The notes beneath the pieces are model-generated. The model ran no database searches, was not told where the DNA came from, and saw only the letters and a list, made by a program, of their open reading frames with translations. A stretch of 64,000 bases of DNA from Leptasterias polaris (Eukaryota; Echinodermata; Asteroidea; Forcipulatida; Asteriidae), in assembly GCA_037783415.1 (NCBI GenBank), contig JAZGTN010000118.1, positions 744,001 to 808,000 of the forward strand. The letters run 5' to 3'. Shown here one piece after another: positions 33,709 through 46,394 of the stretch. Within the stretch, counting starts at the first letter, position 1. Each line of letters begins with the position of its first letter. Made by a program: the position numbers and the translations under genes.

Positions 33709-36174
33709 AAGTGCTTGTCTGTTGCCGTTACCTTTTGAAAATCTCAAACAATATTTGTGGCTGTCCACTTGTAGAAGTGTCTTTATGGAGGACGAACTTG
33801 CAATCTTTAAGAACAAAGTTCAAGTGTATTTAATACACAGAGGGGGAACTTTCCTCTCAACTATATTTGAATTATTTATCACAGAGGGATGACGGAGTGG
33901 CATTCGTTGACGAACAAGTCAGATTGTAAAAATGTACGCACTCCTAAATTCACTCTGTAGGGCGATGTATGTGTGCGTGTGCGTGGTTAATGTCGCCATT
34001 GAAAATGCGACCAAATGTTTGAAAGAGCTGGTGAAATAGTTTATAGTGAAGTTACCAACTTTCGGTTCTTTAAGTTTTACTCCAGTTTCTTGTAGCAAGA
34101 GAAGTAAAGATGATATATTTATTTTCTTTCTTTGTCTATCAATCATTAGAATGATATGAAAGACTAGTTTCAAAACCTCCTGGTTTCAACCATATTGACT
34201 GCAGTTTTTTTCTTTATTTCTGAGCGATGAAATTTGCCCGCAGTAAATAATTCTGCCATTTTCTTCGACTGTATGACTTAATTCCTGTTGACTCTGTTTT
34301 CTGTTGTAAATAATGCATTTTATGTGATGGGTTTCAGTTGGAGTAACAATGAATGTGTTCCTGGTTCAAACTAACAGTAAGTTCCCAATAGACCCCACAT
34401 GATGTCACAAGCTCAAACAGCGCCCCCACTCAGGTCAAAGGAAGACCTATCATTGGCTGAGAGTTCCACAGGGCGCATACGCGCTTGCATGTTTTCATTG
34501 TTCGACCTCAGCAATGGCGGCCAGTGCAAGGGGTCTATAAACTTATGTTTAGAAACGATTACCTTAATATTAACTTAAAGTTGGCTATTTGCTTTCCGTA
34601 TATATTGTTTAAAATATGAAATATTTATGTATGGGTGTGCTTATGTTGTTTTTGGTTTTATTAATTAATGACTGAAGACAATTTATTGTGTCATGTTTAT
34701 TTTCTGAAATGTAAGAAGTATCATTTGAAGTTGTTTGGTACACTAATGTGGTGATATACATTAATGTGGTGATATTTATAGACCCTTTATGCAGAGTCTT
34801 AATGCAGAGTCTTAATGCAGCTATTGAGACTGTCATTTTGGTGGTTAAATGGTCAGTGAGATATGATGCATGCTGTAGTTCCAGCTGCAGCATTGTTTGA
34901 TTTCAAACCAAGATGGATGTCCGATGTTGGCAATCCATGAGGACTCCAACGTTTCCCAGATACATTGAGCTACCTTTACTTTTAGGATTTATTTATGGAA
35001 ACAAAAAACAGATTTGTGGATTTCCTTTCACAGTTGTTTTTTCAATCTCAAGGTCCTCTCAGAATTATGCATTTCTGTCAAAACAAATGACTTTGAACAT
35101 TGAAAAGAGTGACTTTTTGGTAAAATTACACACAAACATGTCAGCTTTGGAGTTGGAAGTAGCCCAAACTTTACATGTGCAGCCAATGGGCATTTATGAT
35201 GTAATGACTTACCTACCAACAGAATGGACTGATCCATGTAGCTCTGCCTACTTGAATGGTTCTTGTGGTTAATAAAACATTAGACTCCACCTCCTGGTGA
35301 TGTTGTGCAACAGACACGCCCAACTGAAATCGTGACAAGTGCAACCAAAATGTGATGAAAACAAAATGACAACTTGTTTATTTTTGGTATGGGGGTTTTG
35401 TCATGTTCTGACTGTTTGTGAAACCTTTTGATCATGTAATCATTGGTGTTGATCAGTCTGGTGTTGATTGGTCAGTACAAAACGGGGGCGGGGCTCAATT
35501 GTTAACTGCCAAAATGTCCAGTGGTAACTGCAAGGATTCTATTTATTTATAAATATATATTTATTATGGATAAATATGTGGCAATATATTTGATGTTTGT
35601 TAAGTTTAAAAAGTGCCTTATTTGTTTTATTGAAGTTAAGTCAATCTCAAAGTACGCTAGAGGTTTAGTAATAGTCAGTTTTTAAGTGCAGCATTTTCTA
35701 CTTAAATCTCTAGATTTGCATAATTTTTTAAAGCTGCTTTTACCCCCAAAATGAAGTGTGCATATCATCATGAATTTCAAAAAATTAATAAGCACAGCAT
35801 TGGTAATGAATATAACAAAAATATGCAAAGATTATGTGAAATTTGTCTGGTGTTAAAGCTGATAATGATATCATTGAAACAGATTAAGAGGTGTTGTTCA
35901 TTAAAAATTGAAATGAATATAAGAAATTAAAATATTATCCTACATTTTCCTTTTTTAGTCATCAAGTATGGCTGCATACGGTGACACACAATGCTACATT
36001 TCCATTGAAACTCATCTGACCTTCAAATCAAACAAAGGTTGCCAAGGCAATGGATGCCTTGTTTTGCTTTGAACGCTTGGCTTTTATTACCATACGAATG
36101 ACAACCTTGGCTCGATCCCCAAGGAATTCTAACAAATACTAACAGCATAAACTCTCTTGCATTGAATTAGACCA
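33709..36174. other. Non-coding stretch, one unrecognised 119-codon ORF
   Basis: At 34913-35272 (+) an ATG-initiated frame of 119 codons (MDVRCWQSMRTPTFPRYIEL...) is followed within 10 bases by AATAAA. It has no recognisable domain and its base composition is like the flanks, so I regard it as probably non-coding. Short tandem repeats occur at 34735-34830. Confidence 0.35.
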
Positions 36175-36322
36175 GGGGTCGATTTCACAAAGCACTAAGA
36201 TTCATCTTAAGATGAGTTATCGGTATCACCATAGTAATTTGTATTGTGACATCACACTTTGCTAAGCAACTACGATGGATTTGCACTAACGACCAATCTT
36301 AACTCTTTGTGAAATCGAGCCC
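36175..36322 (+). mobile_element. MITE (GATTTCACAAAG family)
   Basis: Begins GGGGTCGATTTCACAAAGCA and ends CTTTGTGAAATCGAGCCC, giving near-perfect terminal inverted repeats of about 15 bases. The reverse-oriented relative is at 30713-30860. Confidence 0.75.
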
Positions 36323-37419
36323 AGGTCCAAATTGTATGCGTCGCTTACCGTGTAATTTGTGTTTACAGTCACGATTCTCTGTTACAGGCCGAGTGCCAAA
36401 TTTATGCGCTAGCTGTGGTGAAGAATGTCTAGTAATGTGAAGCATGCATGTGCAAAAGCAAAATTTCTTTGCTATCTTTTGAAATACGCTTACATTAAGT
36501 GTCGTTGTTTCTGCTTACCATATACATATGAAAGCTCAAATTTTTCTCTTAAAATGAGCACAGATTGCTTTTCCTCATGCACAGAATGTGGCATGTTTGG
36601 TTTGACTGTGTTGCTCTAGTCTATTGTCAAGGTGCTCATGGTACCGAAGTACACCGATGCGAAGGTGGGCTGCGTGTACTGGGTGCCAGAAATGCCTTGA
36701 CAAAAGGCTAGTGTTATATAGCTTCCATCAATTAAAATCACATTCTTATGCAGTGGGGGTTGTTTTTTATTAATGCTTGCATTACATTCTGTTATATTTC
36801 TCGAAAGAAATGCTGAAAATAACACTTTACATTAAATATTGTTAATAGCGGTTATGGTTGCTTTAAATGTTTTCCGGGAGGAATGAAAAGTGAACTTTAA
36901 TTATAAACTTTAATGAATTTATTCTGGATTTGCTTTGTACTTGTCACAAATTTAGTTTGCCTTTAAACTATCTAGATTTGTGTATATTTTTTGATAGAGT
37001 ATTCAATGAAAAATAAAAAATGTGCCATTAATTCACATTGTAGAATTGTTGACAAATTAAAAAAAATTGATATAGTAATGAAAACAGTATTTCTGACTTA
37101 TGCGTTTTTGAGTTGTCTCATTTTTGTTTAGTTTCTTGCTTGGTGGTCATGATGATGTGACTGTTGCATTTTATCCTTTGCAAAAATTATCCCCCAAAAA
37201 TGTTAATGGGTCATTAATAATACATGATTAGAAATGAATGACAAAATACCTGATGGTAAAGTGAAAGTGTTTTTGGGGTTTTTTTTCGTTTTGCTTTTAG
37301 CACACTTGGTACTGTTCAAAATCCTTCATAAAACGTCAACTAATTATCTCTAAACTGTTTCCTGTTTTCATCCCTTACTTAAACCATAGAGTCCTTGCTC
37401 TATGCTTAAACCCCACGTA
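36323..37419. other. Non-coding stretch
   Basis: AT-rich, no exon or named repeat recognised. Confidence 0.45.
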
Positions 37420-37800
37420 GTTACGCCGCGGCTCTTTCGATACATTGAGTGACGGTCGTTTGCGGCGTTTGACTAAATTTTATGGTTATAGGTATTTGGG
37501 CTGTTGCTGGGCTGGCTGGCAGATGGAGTTCGAATGTAAAAATGTAAGTGAAAATACACAATTTTATCAAAGACCTTTTATACGCATAGTGATAATATGT
37601 ACATCTGTAATCCGTAACAATTAGCAGTGTAAAAAAAAAAGGAAATATCTGTGGGGTCTTTGTGCCCATTTGCTAAGCTGAGTTGGACCGCAGCTCAGTG
37701 TTCGAATATTCCGGCGCAGTGCCCCAGGAGCGCGCCCCGGGAGCTGCGGTGATTTCACCCATGGTTTGCTCTGCCTGGACCCTCCTCGGCTACATAATAC
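37420..37800. promoter_or_regulatory. CpG-rich segment, possible promoter of the zinc finger gene
   Basis: Local concentration of CG (ACGCCGCGGCTC, GGAGCGCGCCCCGGGAGC) in an otherwise CpG-poor region, 1.5 kb upstream of the zinc finger ORF. A splice acceptor at 39163 implies an upstream exon for that gene, so a promoter here is reasonable but unproven. Confidence 0.3.
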
Positions 37801-38069
37801 CCGTACAATTTATGATCTGTTAAGAGCTATTTTTGACTGAATTTTGTGAAATGATTTCAGTGTGTTGCAAATTATTGTTATGATACACTACAGCGTCCAG
37901 TGTTGAAGTAAACGAAGGGACATTCTAAACGACAGAAAGAACCAACACAAATGGGTAGAATTTATACAATTACAAAGGCTCGTCGTAGCTAGCTAGCTGT
38001 TGATGGTCGGCTATTGTTCAGAAGTTCAAGGTCGCCCATTTTAGATGGTCTTTGTTCAATAAATCAATC

Positions 38070-38769
38070 CAAGGGCATCGATGGGTGGGGGACGGGGGGG
38101 GACATGTCCCCCCCCCCCCCCCCCCCCCCACTTTTTAGACTGGGGGGACAGCATATCAGATGTCCCCCCCCCCCCCACTTTTTGATTGACTGTTCATTAG
38201 AAATATGCAACAACATTTTCTTGATTTAATATTTCATTACAATTTTTTTTCAAGTAAAAGAATAGCGAACAAACGATGAAATGTTTTCTTCATTTTCAAT
38301 TTTTTTTCTGATGGACCACGCGCAGAATGGTATTTTGGGCCCATTTCCGCTTATATAATACAGACAATAGATGACACGTATCGTCCAAGACAAGAACACC
38401 AAAATCCCACTTACATACCTTGTTAGCATTCAAGTTATGCGTCGTTTGTGTGTGCTATAATGTACGGTACACGATCCCTCCACAAAGGAAGTATGTGTGT
38501 GCGCACACGTGCAAATGTGTTTCATTTTGTTACAATCGCACAACGTACAAAATGTAGTAAAATCCATTCAAATAAATAGGAGCAGTTTGGGCCATGACAA
38601 GATTTGTTGAAGCAATATTTTGTTTTTTCGAAGAACTACAAGCTGACACACGATAAACACCGGACTCCCGAAGCATATTAAAAATGTGGGGTGCAAATAA
38701 TGTAAGATGTATTTTTTCAAGACTTGCTCGACCGTCCCCCCTACTTTTCAGTAGCGATCGACGCCCTTG
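38070..38769. mobile_element. 700-bp hAT-like non-autonomous element
   Basis: The terminal inverted repeats are CAAGGGCATCGATGG (left) and CAAGGGCGTCGATCG (right, complemented), 13 of 15 matching. Both sides are flanked by AATCAATC (38062-38069 and 38770-38777), an exact 8-bp target-site duplication. The CA-purine-rich G start and 8-bp duplication fit the hAT superfamily. The subterminal DNA carries long C runs (38108-38129 and 38163-38176). No transposase is visible, so it would depend on an enzyme made elsewhere. Confidence 0.85.
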
Positions 38770-39013
38770 AATCAATCCAAAATTATTTTATAATTTACCC
38801 AGTCGGTTTCCCTTGTGGTTTATTTTATTACTATGTGTCCATTTGGCTTCATGCATGTGGGCTGAAAAGAGTGGAAATTGTAATATTATCATTATGAAGA
38901 AAAATATGAGGTTATTGAGATGATTAATAACAATGTCAGAAATCGGTTAAAATGGTGGCGATAATTGTAACCCTCCATTCTTTCAACAATCTGCGACTGT
39001 CGGATGGATGGAG

Positions 39014-39091
39014 GGTTGCGACCGTCTGGAGGATGGAGGGTTGCGACCGTCTGGAGGATGGAGGGTTGCGACCGTCTGGAGGATGGAGGTT
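39014..39091 (+). repeat. 25-bp tandem repeat, three copies
   Basis: Unit GGTTGCGACCGTCTGGAGGA plus TGGAG, repeating at exact 25-base spacing, about 200 bases upstream of the zinc finger start. Confidence 0.9.
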
Positions 39092-39285
39092 TAGGATTAT
39101 CGCATTTAGGATAAAAATTAACAAAATTGTTCACTAATTGATTATGTTGTTCTGACTTGCCAGAAATGCACAAACGCAGCTGTGATGTTGATGACTAAAA
39201 AACGTTGCTGGTTAACGGACTGAGGTTGAGTAGAATCCAGAGACACAGGTCCACTGCACCGCTACGTAGGAGGAATTTCAAGTTG

Positions 39286-40374
39286 ATGAAAATGGGTCGT
39301 GTAAAAAAAAGTTATAGAAAGAGTGACATCTGCCAAAAACAGTTCTCACATCGAAAGGTGAAATCGTTTGCTTGTGAGTGTTGCGGTAAAACCTTCATAA
39401 AGAAATCGTATCTTGCATATCATTTTAGGGTTCACACAGGAGAAAAACCATTCCAGTGTGACTTATGTGGCAAGCATTTCTCTCAGACCAACAATCTGAA
39501 AAGGCATTGGTTATGTCACAGTGGTGAAAAACCATTTGGGTGTGTCACTTGCGGAACATATTTTGCGGATAGGAGTGCTTTAAGACGTCATAAGGTCATC
39601 CATTCGGATAAGAAGCCATATAGTTGCTCGATCTGTCATCAAGGTTTCACCAGGAAAAGCAGTGTTACTTGCCATCAACGATTACACACTGGTGAAAAGC
39701 CCTTCAAATGTGATTTCTGTGGTGAGTGTTTTGCTGATAGAAGTCATCGTCGAATGCACCAGAGTAGCCACATGAATGAAAAACCATTTCTTTGTACCTT
39801 TTGTGGAAAAGCGTTCTTGCGGAAAACTCATCTTAGCATCCATTTACGGATTCACACTGGAGAAAAGCCCTTTAAGTGTGAGACTTGTAGCAGATACTTT
39901 GCTGATAAGAGCAGTCACAGAAGGCATCAGGTTGTTCATACTAAGGAGAAGCCGTTTATTTGTTCCGTCTGTAACCAAGCATTCTCCAGGAAATCTCATC
40001 TCGATAGCCATCAAAACACCCACAGTGAACAAACAAGTTTTGTTTGTGACATTTGTGGGAAAACCCTCCTGAGCGAGAGGGGCTTAAAAAGGCACTCGAG
40101 TGTCCATTCTAAGAACAAACCGTTTCCCTGCAATATTTGTAGCAAAGGTTTCTCTATTCGGAATAATCTGACTAGACATCTGAAAATTCACTCTGGTGTA
40201 AAACCATTTGTCTGTGAAGTTTGCGGTAAAAAGTTCATCTTGAAGTGCCACTTGAAAGGCCATAGCATGGTACATACTGGTGAGAGACCGTTCAGGTGTG
40301 ACAAGTGTGGCAAAGCCTTCACACGAAAGTGTCGTCTCGCAAGTCACGTGAAACTCCACCCTGAGACTAAGTAA
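39286..40374 (+). CDS. Twelve-finger C2H2 zinc finger protein
   Basis: An intronless frame of 362 codons plus stop. Twelve C2H2 fingers of exactly 28 residues (C-X2-C-X12-H-X3-H with TGEKP-type linkers) run without a gap from about residue 28 to the end, preceded by a broken half-finger with one Cys. It is likely a nuclear DNA-binding protein; the target cannot be read from sequence. Fingers 3-4, 5-6 and 7-8 are repeats of a two-finger module (FADRS-type then F-x-RK-type). Fingers 5 and 7 have Arg or His where the core Leu is expected. An in-frame stop (TAA 39196) rules out an earlier start in this exon. An acceptor at 39163 suggests a non-coding 5' exon, and the short in-frame ATG at 39166 ends at that same stop. 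Confidence 0.93.
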   Translation: MKMGRVKKSYRKSDICQKQFSHRKVKSFACECCGKTFIKKSYLAYHFRVHTGEKPFQCDLCGKHFSQTNNLKRHWLCHSGEKPFGCVTCGTYFADRSALRRHKVIHSDKKPYSCSICHQGFTRKSSVTCHQRLHTGEKPFKCDFCGECFADRSHRRMHQSSHMNEKPFLCTFCGKAFLRKTHLSIHLRIHTGEKPFKCETCSRYFADKSSHRRHQVVHTKEKPFICSVCNQAFSRKSHLDSHQNTHSEQTSFVCDICGKTLLSERGLKRHSSVHSKNKPFPCNICSKGFSIRNNLTRHLKIHSGVKPFVCEVCGKKFILKCHLKGHSMVHTGERPFRCDKCGKAFTRKCRLASHVKLHPETK

Positions 40375-41593
40375 TGTCTTAATTTCAGAGCTTGGATTTT
40401 TGCCCAGCATATTTTGCAATGAGAAAAAACAAGAAAATTTGTTTGGCTTAACAACTTCTCAATAATTAAAGGACGGAAATAGCGGAAAGGGCTGGTAACT
40501 TTTTCCGTCCATTTTTTATGGAAATTTATGAGTGATTTAAAGAAAAAATGTTTTAAACATCAACTGAATTAACTCAAATTATTTATAGTTTGAGCCTGTA
40601 TGTCCAGTCACTTTTTGAAACACTTTTTGATGGTTTCTGGTACTTAAAAAATGTCACTGTATAGGGCAAAGTGGTACCTCTACCTTTTATTTTTAGTGTT
40701 TGACTGTCTCATAACAGCAGTTTGAGTTTATCATTTATGATGTTGGTTCCGTTGGAGTGAGGAAGGATCCCAGTCAATTACTGTAGGGAGTGCGGGAGTA
40801 TGGAGAGTAAAGGATAATGTTTATTGTAGTAATTTCTGAATTTATCAATGATGCTTTCAAAAAGTATTTATATAAAAGGAGACATTCCATCTCTAATGGC
40901 AAGTGCAAAATTTTGTATGAAAAGGGTGATTTATTGTTTTTTCAGTCAACTGGGTACTAGTAATAGTTTAGTTGACTAATCATAGTCTAGTTGACTAGTT
41001 ATGAATTAGTTTACTTGTTATAGTCGTCATATAAGTTATGTATTTACATGTAAACAAATGTACTCAATTTTAAGAATTGTGAAAATCAATTGGTAAAGTT
41101 TATTATTTGTTGATATTCAGTCACTAGAAATTGTCAAAGTAGTAGGTACGATATCAGTGGTCACTGTACATCGATTTGATGCGTCTGTGCAGAAAGATGT
41201 ATTTACCTATAATTATTTGGGAAAAAACAAGCTTTTTTATAAGAATTTTTACAAAATTATCTCTGATATGAAATGAAATTTAGTGGTTACTGTATTCAGC
41301 TAAAACTTTCATGTGACTTTTTAATTTAAGCATTATATTAACAAAAACTAATCTATAACCCTACCTTTAAATAAGGTAGACTTCTTTGTGCTCGTTTTAG
41401 TGACTAGATTACTGAGTTTTTGTATAATTGAATGAAATAGTAATATTTGTACATATTCTTCAAACAAGAAGTACTCTGTACGCTGTGATGTGCAATATTG
41501 AAAGTAATAGTGCAGGAAACTTCATTTAATGAAGAGAACAAAGTCAAGAAAAATTGAGAACTGGTGAGAGTGAGGGGGTGGTTAGGGGCTTCT
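40375..41593. other. 3' flank or 3' UTR of the zinc finger gene
   Basis: AT-rich with no exon. The first good AATAAA is at 41706, inside the duplicated block that follows, so a 3' UTR of about 1.3 kb is possible. Confidence 0.4.
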
Positions 41594-42003
41594 ACCCTTG
41601 TATGTCACTTTATGTATCTCGTTATTACTATAAATTAATATTGCAATCGGAGAAAATTAATAATTATTTTGTTTTATGTCAAATCTTTATGCTCGGGACC
41701 AGTGCAATAAATTAAAACTGATAAGTGTTTTGTGTACATTTAGTTCACTGGCAAAGAAAGGGACACAAGGTGAATGGTTATTTACTTTTGACTCAATTAC
41801 CCTTGTATGTCACTTTATGTATCTCGTTATTACTATAAATTAATATTGCAATCGGAGAAAATTAATAATTATTTTGTTTTATGTCAAATCTTTATGCTCG
41901 GGACCAGTGCAATAAATTAAAACTGATGAGTGTTTTGTGTACATTTAGTTCACTGGCAAAGAAAGGGACACAAGGTGAATGGTTATTTACTTTTGACTAA
42001 ATT
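41594..42003 (+). repeat. 205-bp tandem duplication, nearly identical copies
   Basis: Copy 1 (41594-41798) and copy 2 (41799-42003) differ at about two or three positions (for example GATAAG versus GATGAG). Each contains AATAAA (41706-41711 and 41911-41916), so the candidate poly(A) signal of the zinc finger gene is duplicated. Confidence 0.95.
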
Positions 42004-42967
42004 TCACACAAACCTTGGAAGATTTTACTTTAAATTTTAATAAACAAAACCACAGGCTTTTGAGACTTTGCATTTGTGTACAAGTATTGGTCGTTTTGTT
42101 GATTTTCAGAGGTTAGGCTAGGGTGAGGGGTAAGGCTCAGTTTAGAGTTTATAGACCAACCTTTTTAGCCTGTACGTGCTTCACGCTGTACCAACATTGG
42201 TGGTCGGACCCTGGCAGTGGAAGGTTTTGTACACCAAGACATAAATGTAGAAAAAACCATTGACAACATGACATAATGATGTAGAACATACTTATTCAAT
42301 ATTTGCAACTTAACAGAAAGTGAATGTTGAAGTTCTGACACACAAAAACTTGCTGATGTAAAGTAATAAACCCTTATCTATTACACTCAACTCATTTATT
42401 GTGTGTAGATTTTTCAGAATTCAGTTATGAAGGTTTTTTTAGTTGCAAATATTTCTGATCAGTGATCTACATTGTTAGGCATGCTGTCCTATCACTGGAA
42501 TTGTGTACAAACGTTCAGCAAGACACCTAAATCACACAAACAGTTTAATAAAATACGATGGGTTTTTTTCTTGTCTTTTTGTGTACAAAACCTACTCAGG
42601 ATTGGGGAATTTTGGGTTAAGGCTAATAAAGGAATGAGTGTGGGGGTTGTAGGGTAGGCCTAAGCATATCCTTTAACTGCAGTATGTTTTGCAATATGCT
42701 CAATCATTAGACTCTATTAATAACGGACAAAAGAAGTGAAAGCTTACACCAATATGTATTTCATTATAAATTAATGTTATTGATTTTTCCATCATAATAA
42801 AATTTGTGTACACTTGCCATTAATGTGTACCATATTAAGGTGGGTCAATGAACACTCTTAGGTCTATTATTGTTTCAATTTGTTTGCCTTTTTTCAAGTA
42901 TCAATATTTCCTGAAACAGGCCTATTGCTTCAGTAGAGCCTACCGCTTCATTTAAGAGCCAAAAATC
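42004..42967. other. Non-coding stretch
   Basis: AT-rich DNA between the 205-bp duplication and the 54-bp satellite. No exon recognised. Confidence 0.45.
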
Positions 42968-45900
42968 ACCTCTTGCTGGACTCTATTTATTTTTCAATTC
43001 TTTGTCCAAATTTGATTAAAATGCTGGACTTACCCCTTGTGATTTTGTCAATCTTTGGCCCAAATTTGATAATAATGCTGGACTTACCCCTTGTGATTTT
43101 TTCAATATTTGGCTCAAATTTGATAAAAATGCTGGACTTACCCCTTGTGACTTTTTCAATATCTGGCCCAAATTTGATAAAATTGCTGGACTTACCCCCT
43201 TGTGATTTTTTGGATATTTGGCCCAAATCTCTGATAAAAATGCTGGACTTACCCCTTGTGATTTTGTCAATCTTTGGCCCAAATTTGATAAAAATGCTGG
43301 ACTTACCCCTTGTGATTTTTTAAATATTTGGCCCAAATTTGATAAAACAGCTGGACTTACCCCTTGTGATTTTTTAAATATTTGGCCCAAATTTGATAAT
43401 AATGCTGGACTTACCCCTTGTGATTTTGTCAATATTTTGCCCAAATTTGATAAAACAGCTGGACTTACCCCTTGTGATTTTTTAAATATTTGGCCCAAAT
43501 TTGATAAACTGCTGGACATACCCCTTGTGATTTTTTAAATATTTGGCCCAAATTTGATAATAATGCTGGACTTACCCCTTGTGATTTTGTCAATATTTTG
43601 CCCAAATTTGATAAAACAGCTGGACTTACCCCTTGTGATTTTTTCAATATTTTGCCCAAATTTGATAAAACGGCTGGACTTACCCCTTGTTATTTTTTCG
43701 ATATTTGGCCCAAATTTGATAAAAATGCTGGACTTACCCCTTGTGATTTTTTTCAATATTTTGCCCAAATTTGATAAAACGGCTGGACTTACCCCTTGTG
43801 ATTTTGTCAATATTTGGCCCAAATTTGATAAAAATGCTGGACTTACCCCTTGTGATTTTATAAATATTTGGCCAAAATTTGATAAAAATGCTGGACTTAG
43901 GCCTACCCCTTGTGATTTTTTCAATATTTTGCCCAAATTTGATAAAAATGCTGGACTTACCCCTTGTGATTTTTTTAATATTTGGCCCAAATTTGATAAA
44001 ACAGCTGGACTTACCCCTTGTGATTTTTTAAATATTTGGCCCAAATTTGATAAACTGCTGGACATACCCCTTGTGATTTTTTCGATATTTGGCCCCAATT
44101 TGATAAAAATGCTGGACTTACCCCTTGTGATTTTGTCAATCTTTGGCCCAAATTTGATAATAATGCTGGACTTACCCCTTGTGATTTTTTCAATATTTGG
44201 CTCAAATTTGATAAAACAGCTGGACTTACCCCTTGTGATTTTTTCAATATTTTGCCCAAATTTGATAAAAATGCTGGACTTACCCCTTGTGATTTTTTTA
44301 ATATTTGGCCCAAATTTGATAAAACAGCTGGACTTACCCCTTGTGATTTTTTTAATATTTGGCCCAAATTTGATAATAATGCTGGACTTACCCCTTGTGA
44401 TTTTGTCAATATTTTGCCCAAATTTGATAAAACAGCTGGACTTACCCCTTGTGATTTTTTAAATATTTGGCCCAAATTTGATAAACTGCTGGACATACCC
44501 CTTGTGATTTTTTCGATATTTGGCCCCAATTTGATAAACATGCTGGACTTACCCCTTGTGATTTTGACAATATTTTGCCAAAATTTGATAAAACAGCTGG
44601 ACTTAGGCCTACCCCTTGTGATTTTTTTAATATTTGGCCCAAATTTGATAATAATGCTGGACTTACCCCTTGTGATTTTTTCGATATTTGGCCCAAATTT
44701 GATAAAACGGCTGGACTTACCCCTTGTGATTTTGTCAATATTTGGCCCAAATTTGATAAAACGGCTGGACTTACCCCTTGTTATTTTTTCGATATTTGGC
44801 CCAAATTTGATAAAAATGCTGGACTTACCCCTTGTGATTTTTTCAATATTTAAACGGCTGGACTTACCCCTTGTGATTTTTTCAATATTTGGCCCAAATT
44901 TGATAAAAATGCTGGACTTGTGATTTTGTCAATATTTTGCCCAAATTTGATAAAACAGCTGGACTTACCCCTTGTGATTTTTTCAATATTTGGCCCAAAT
45001 TTGATAAAAATGCTGGACATACCCCTTGTTATTTTTTCGATATTTGGCCCAAATTTGATAAAACGGCTGGACTTACCCCTTGTGATTTTGTCAATATTTG
45101 GCCCAAATTTGATAAAACGGCTGGACTTATACCCCTTGTTATTTTTTCGATATTTGGCCCAAATTTGATAAAACGGCTGGACTTACCCCTTGTGATTTTG
45201 TAAATATTTTGCCAAAATTTGATAAAACAGCTGGACTTACCCCTTGTGATTTTTTTAATATTTGGCTAAAAATTGATAAAACGGCTGGACTTACCCCTTG
45301 TGATTTTGTCAATATTTGGCCCAAATTTGATAAAAATGCTGGACTTACCCCTTGTGATTTTATAAATATTTGGCCAAAATTTGATAAAAATGCTGGACTT
45401 AGGCCTACCCCTTGTGATTTTTTCGATATTTGGCCCAAATTTGATAAAAATGCTGGACTTACCCCTTGTGATTTTTTAAATATTTGGCCCAAATTTGATA
45501 AAACAGCTGGACTTACCCCTTGTGATTTTTTCGATATTTGGCCCAAATTTGATAAAAATGCTGGACTTACCCCTTGTGATTTTTTCAATATTTTGCCCAA
45601 ATTTGATAAAACGGCTGGACTTACCCCTTGTGATTTTTTCAATATTTGGCCCAAATTTGATAAAAATGCTGGACTTGTGATTTTGTCAATATTTTGCCCA
45701 AATTTGATAAAACAGCTGGACTTACCCCTTGTGATTTTTTCAATATTTGGCCCAAATTTGATAAAAATGCTGGACATACCCCTTGTTATTTTTTCGATAT
45801 TTGGCCCAAATTTGATAAAACGGCTGGACTTACCCCTTGTGATTTTGTCAATATTTGTTTTGTCAATATTTGGCCCAAATTTGATAAAACGGCTGGACTT

Positions 45901-46394
45901 ATACCCCTTGTTATTTTTTCGATATTTGGCCCAAATTTGATAAAACGGCTGGACTTACCCCTTGTGATTTTGTAAATATTTTGCCAAAATTTGATAAAAC
46001 AGCTGGACTTACCCCTTGTGATTTTTTTAATATTTGGCTAAAAATTGATAAAACGGCTGGACTTACCCCTTGTGATTTTGTCAATATTTGGCCCAAATTT
46101 GATAAAAATGCTGGACTTACCCCTTGTGATTTTATAAATATTTGGCCAAAATTTGATAAAAATGCTGGACTTAGGCCTACCCCTTGTGATTTTTTCGATA
46201 TTTGGCCCAAATTTGATAAAAACGCTGGACTTACCCCTTGTGATTTTTTTAATATTTGGCCCAAATTTGATAAAAATGCTGGACTTACCCCTTGTGATTT
46301 TTTCAATATTTGGCTCAAAATTGATAAAAAGGCTGGACTTACCCCTTGTGATTTTGTCAATATTTTGCCCAAATTTGATAAAAATGCTGGACTT
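42968..46394. repeat. 54-bp satellite array, about 63 units
   Basis: Degenerate 54-base units, each containing CTGGACTTACCCCTTGTGAT and TTGGCCCAAATTTGATAAAA. Variants fall into types (AAAATGCTGG, AAACAGCTGG, AAACGGCTGG, AATAATGCTGG and an insertion type with TTAGGCCTACC), and runs of types recur, showing higher-order duplication. Since 54 is a multiple of three, frames of up to 300 codons stay open on both strands; I treat these as by-products. Confidence 0.95.

Noticed and set aside
34913..35272. 119-codon ORF with a nearby AATAAA
   Set aside because: No domain, no splice sites, base composition like the flanks; kept only as a note.
39205..39285. Zinc finger protein start at 39205
   Set aside because: The codon is TTG; an in-frame stop at 39196 precedes it and the first ATG is 39286.
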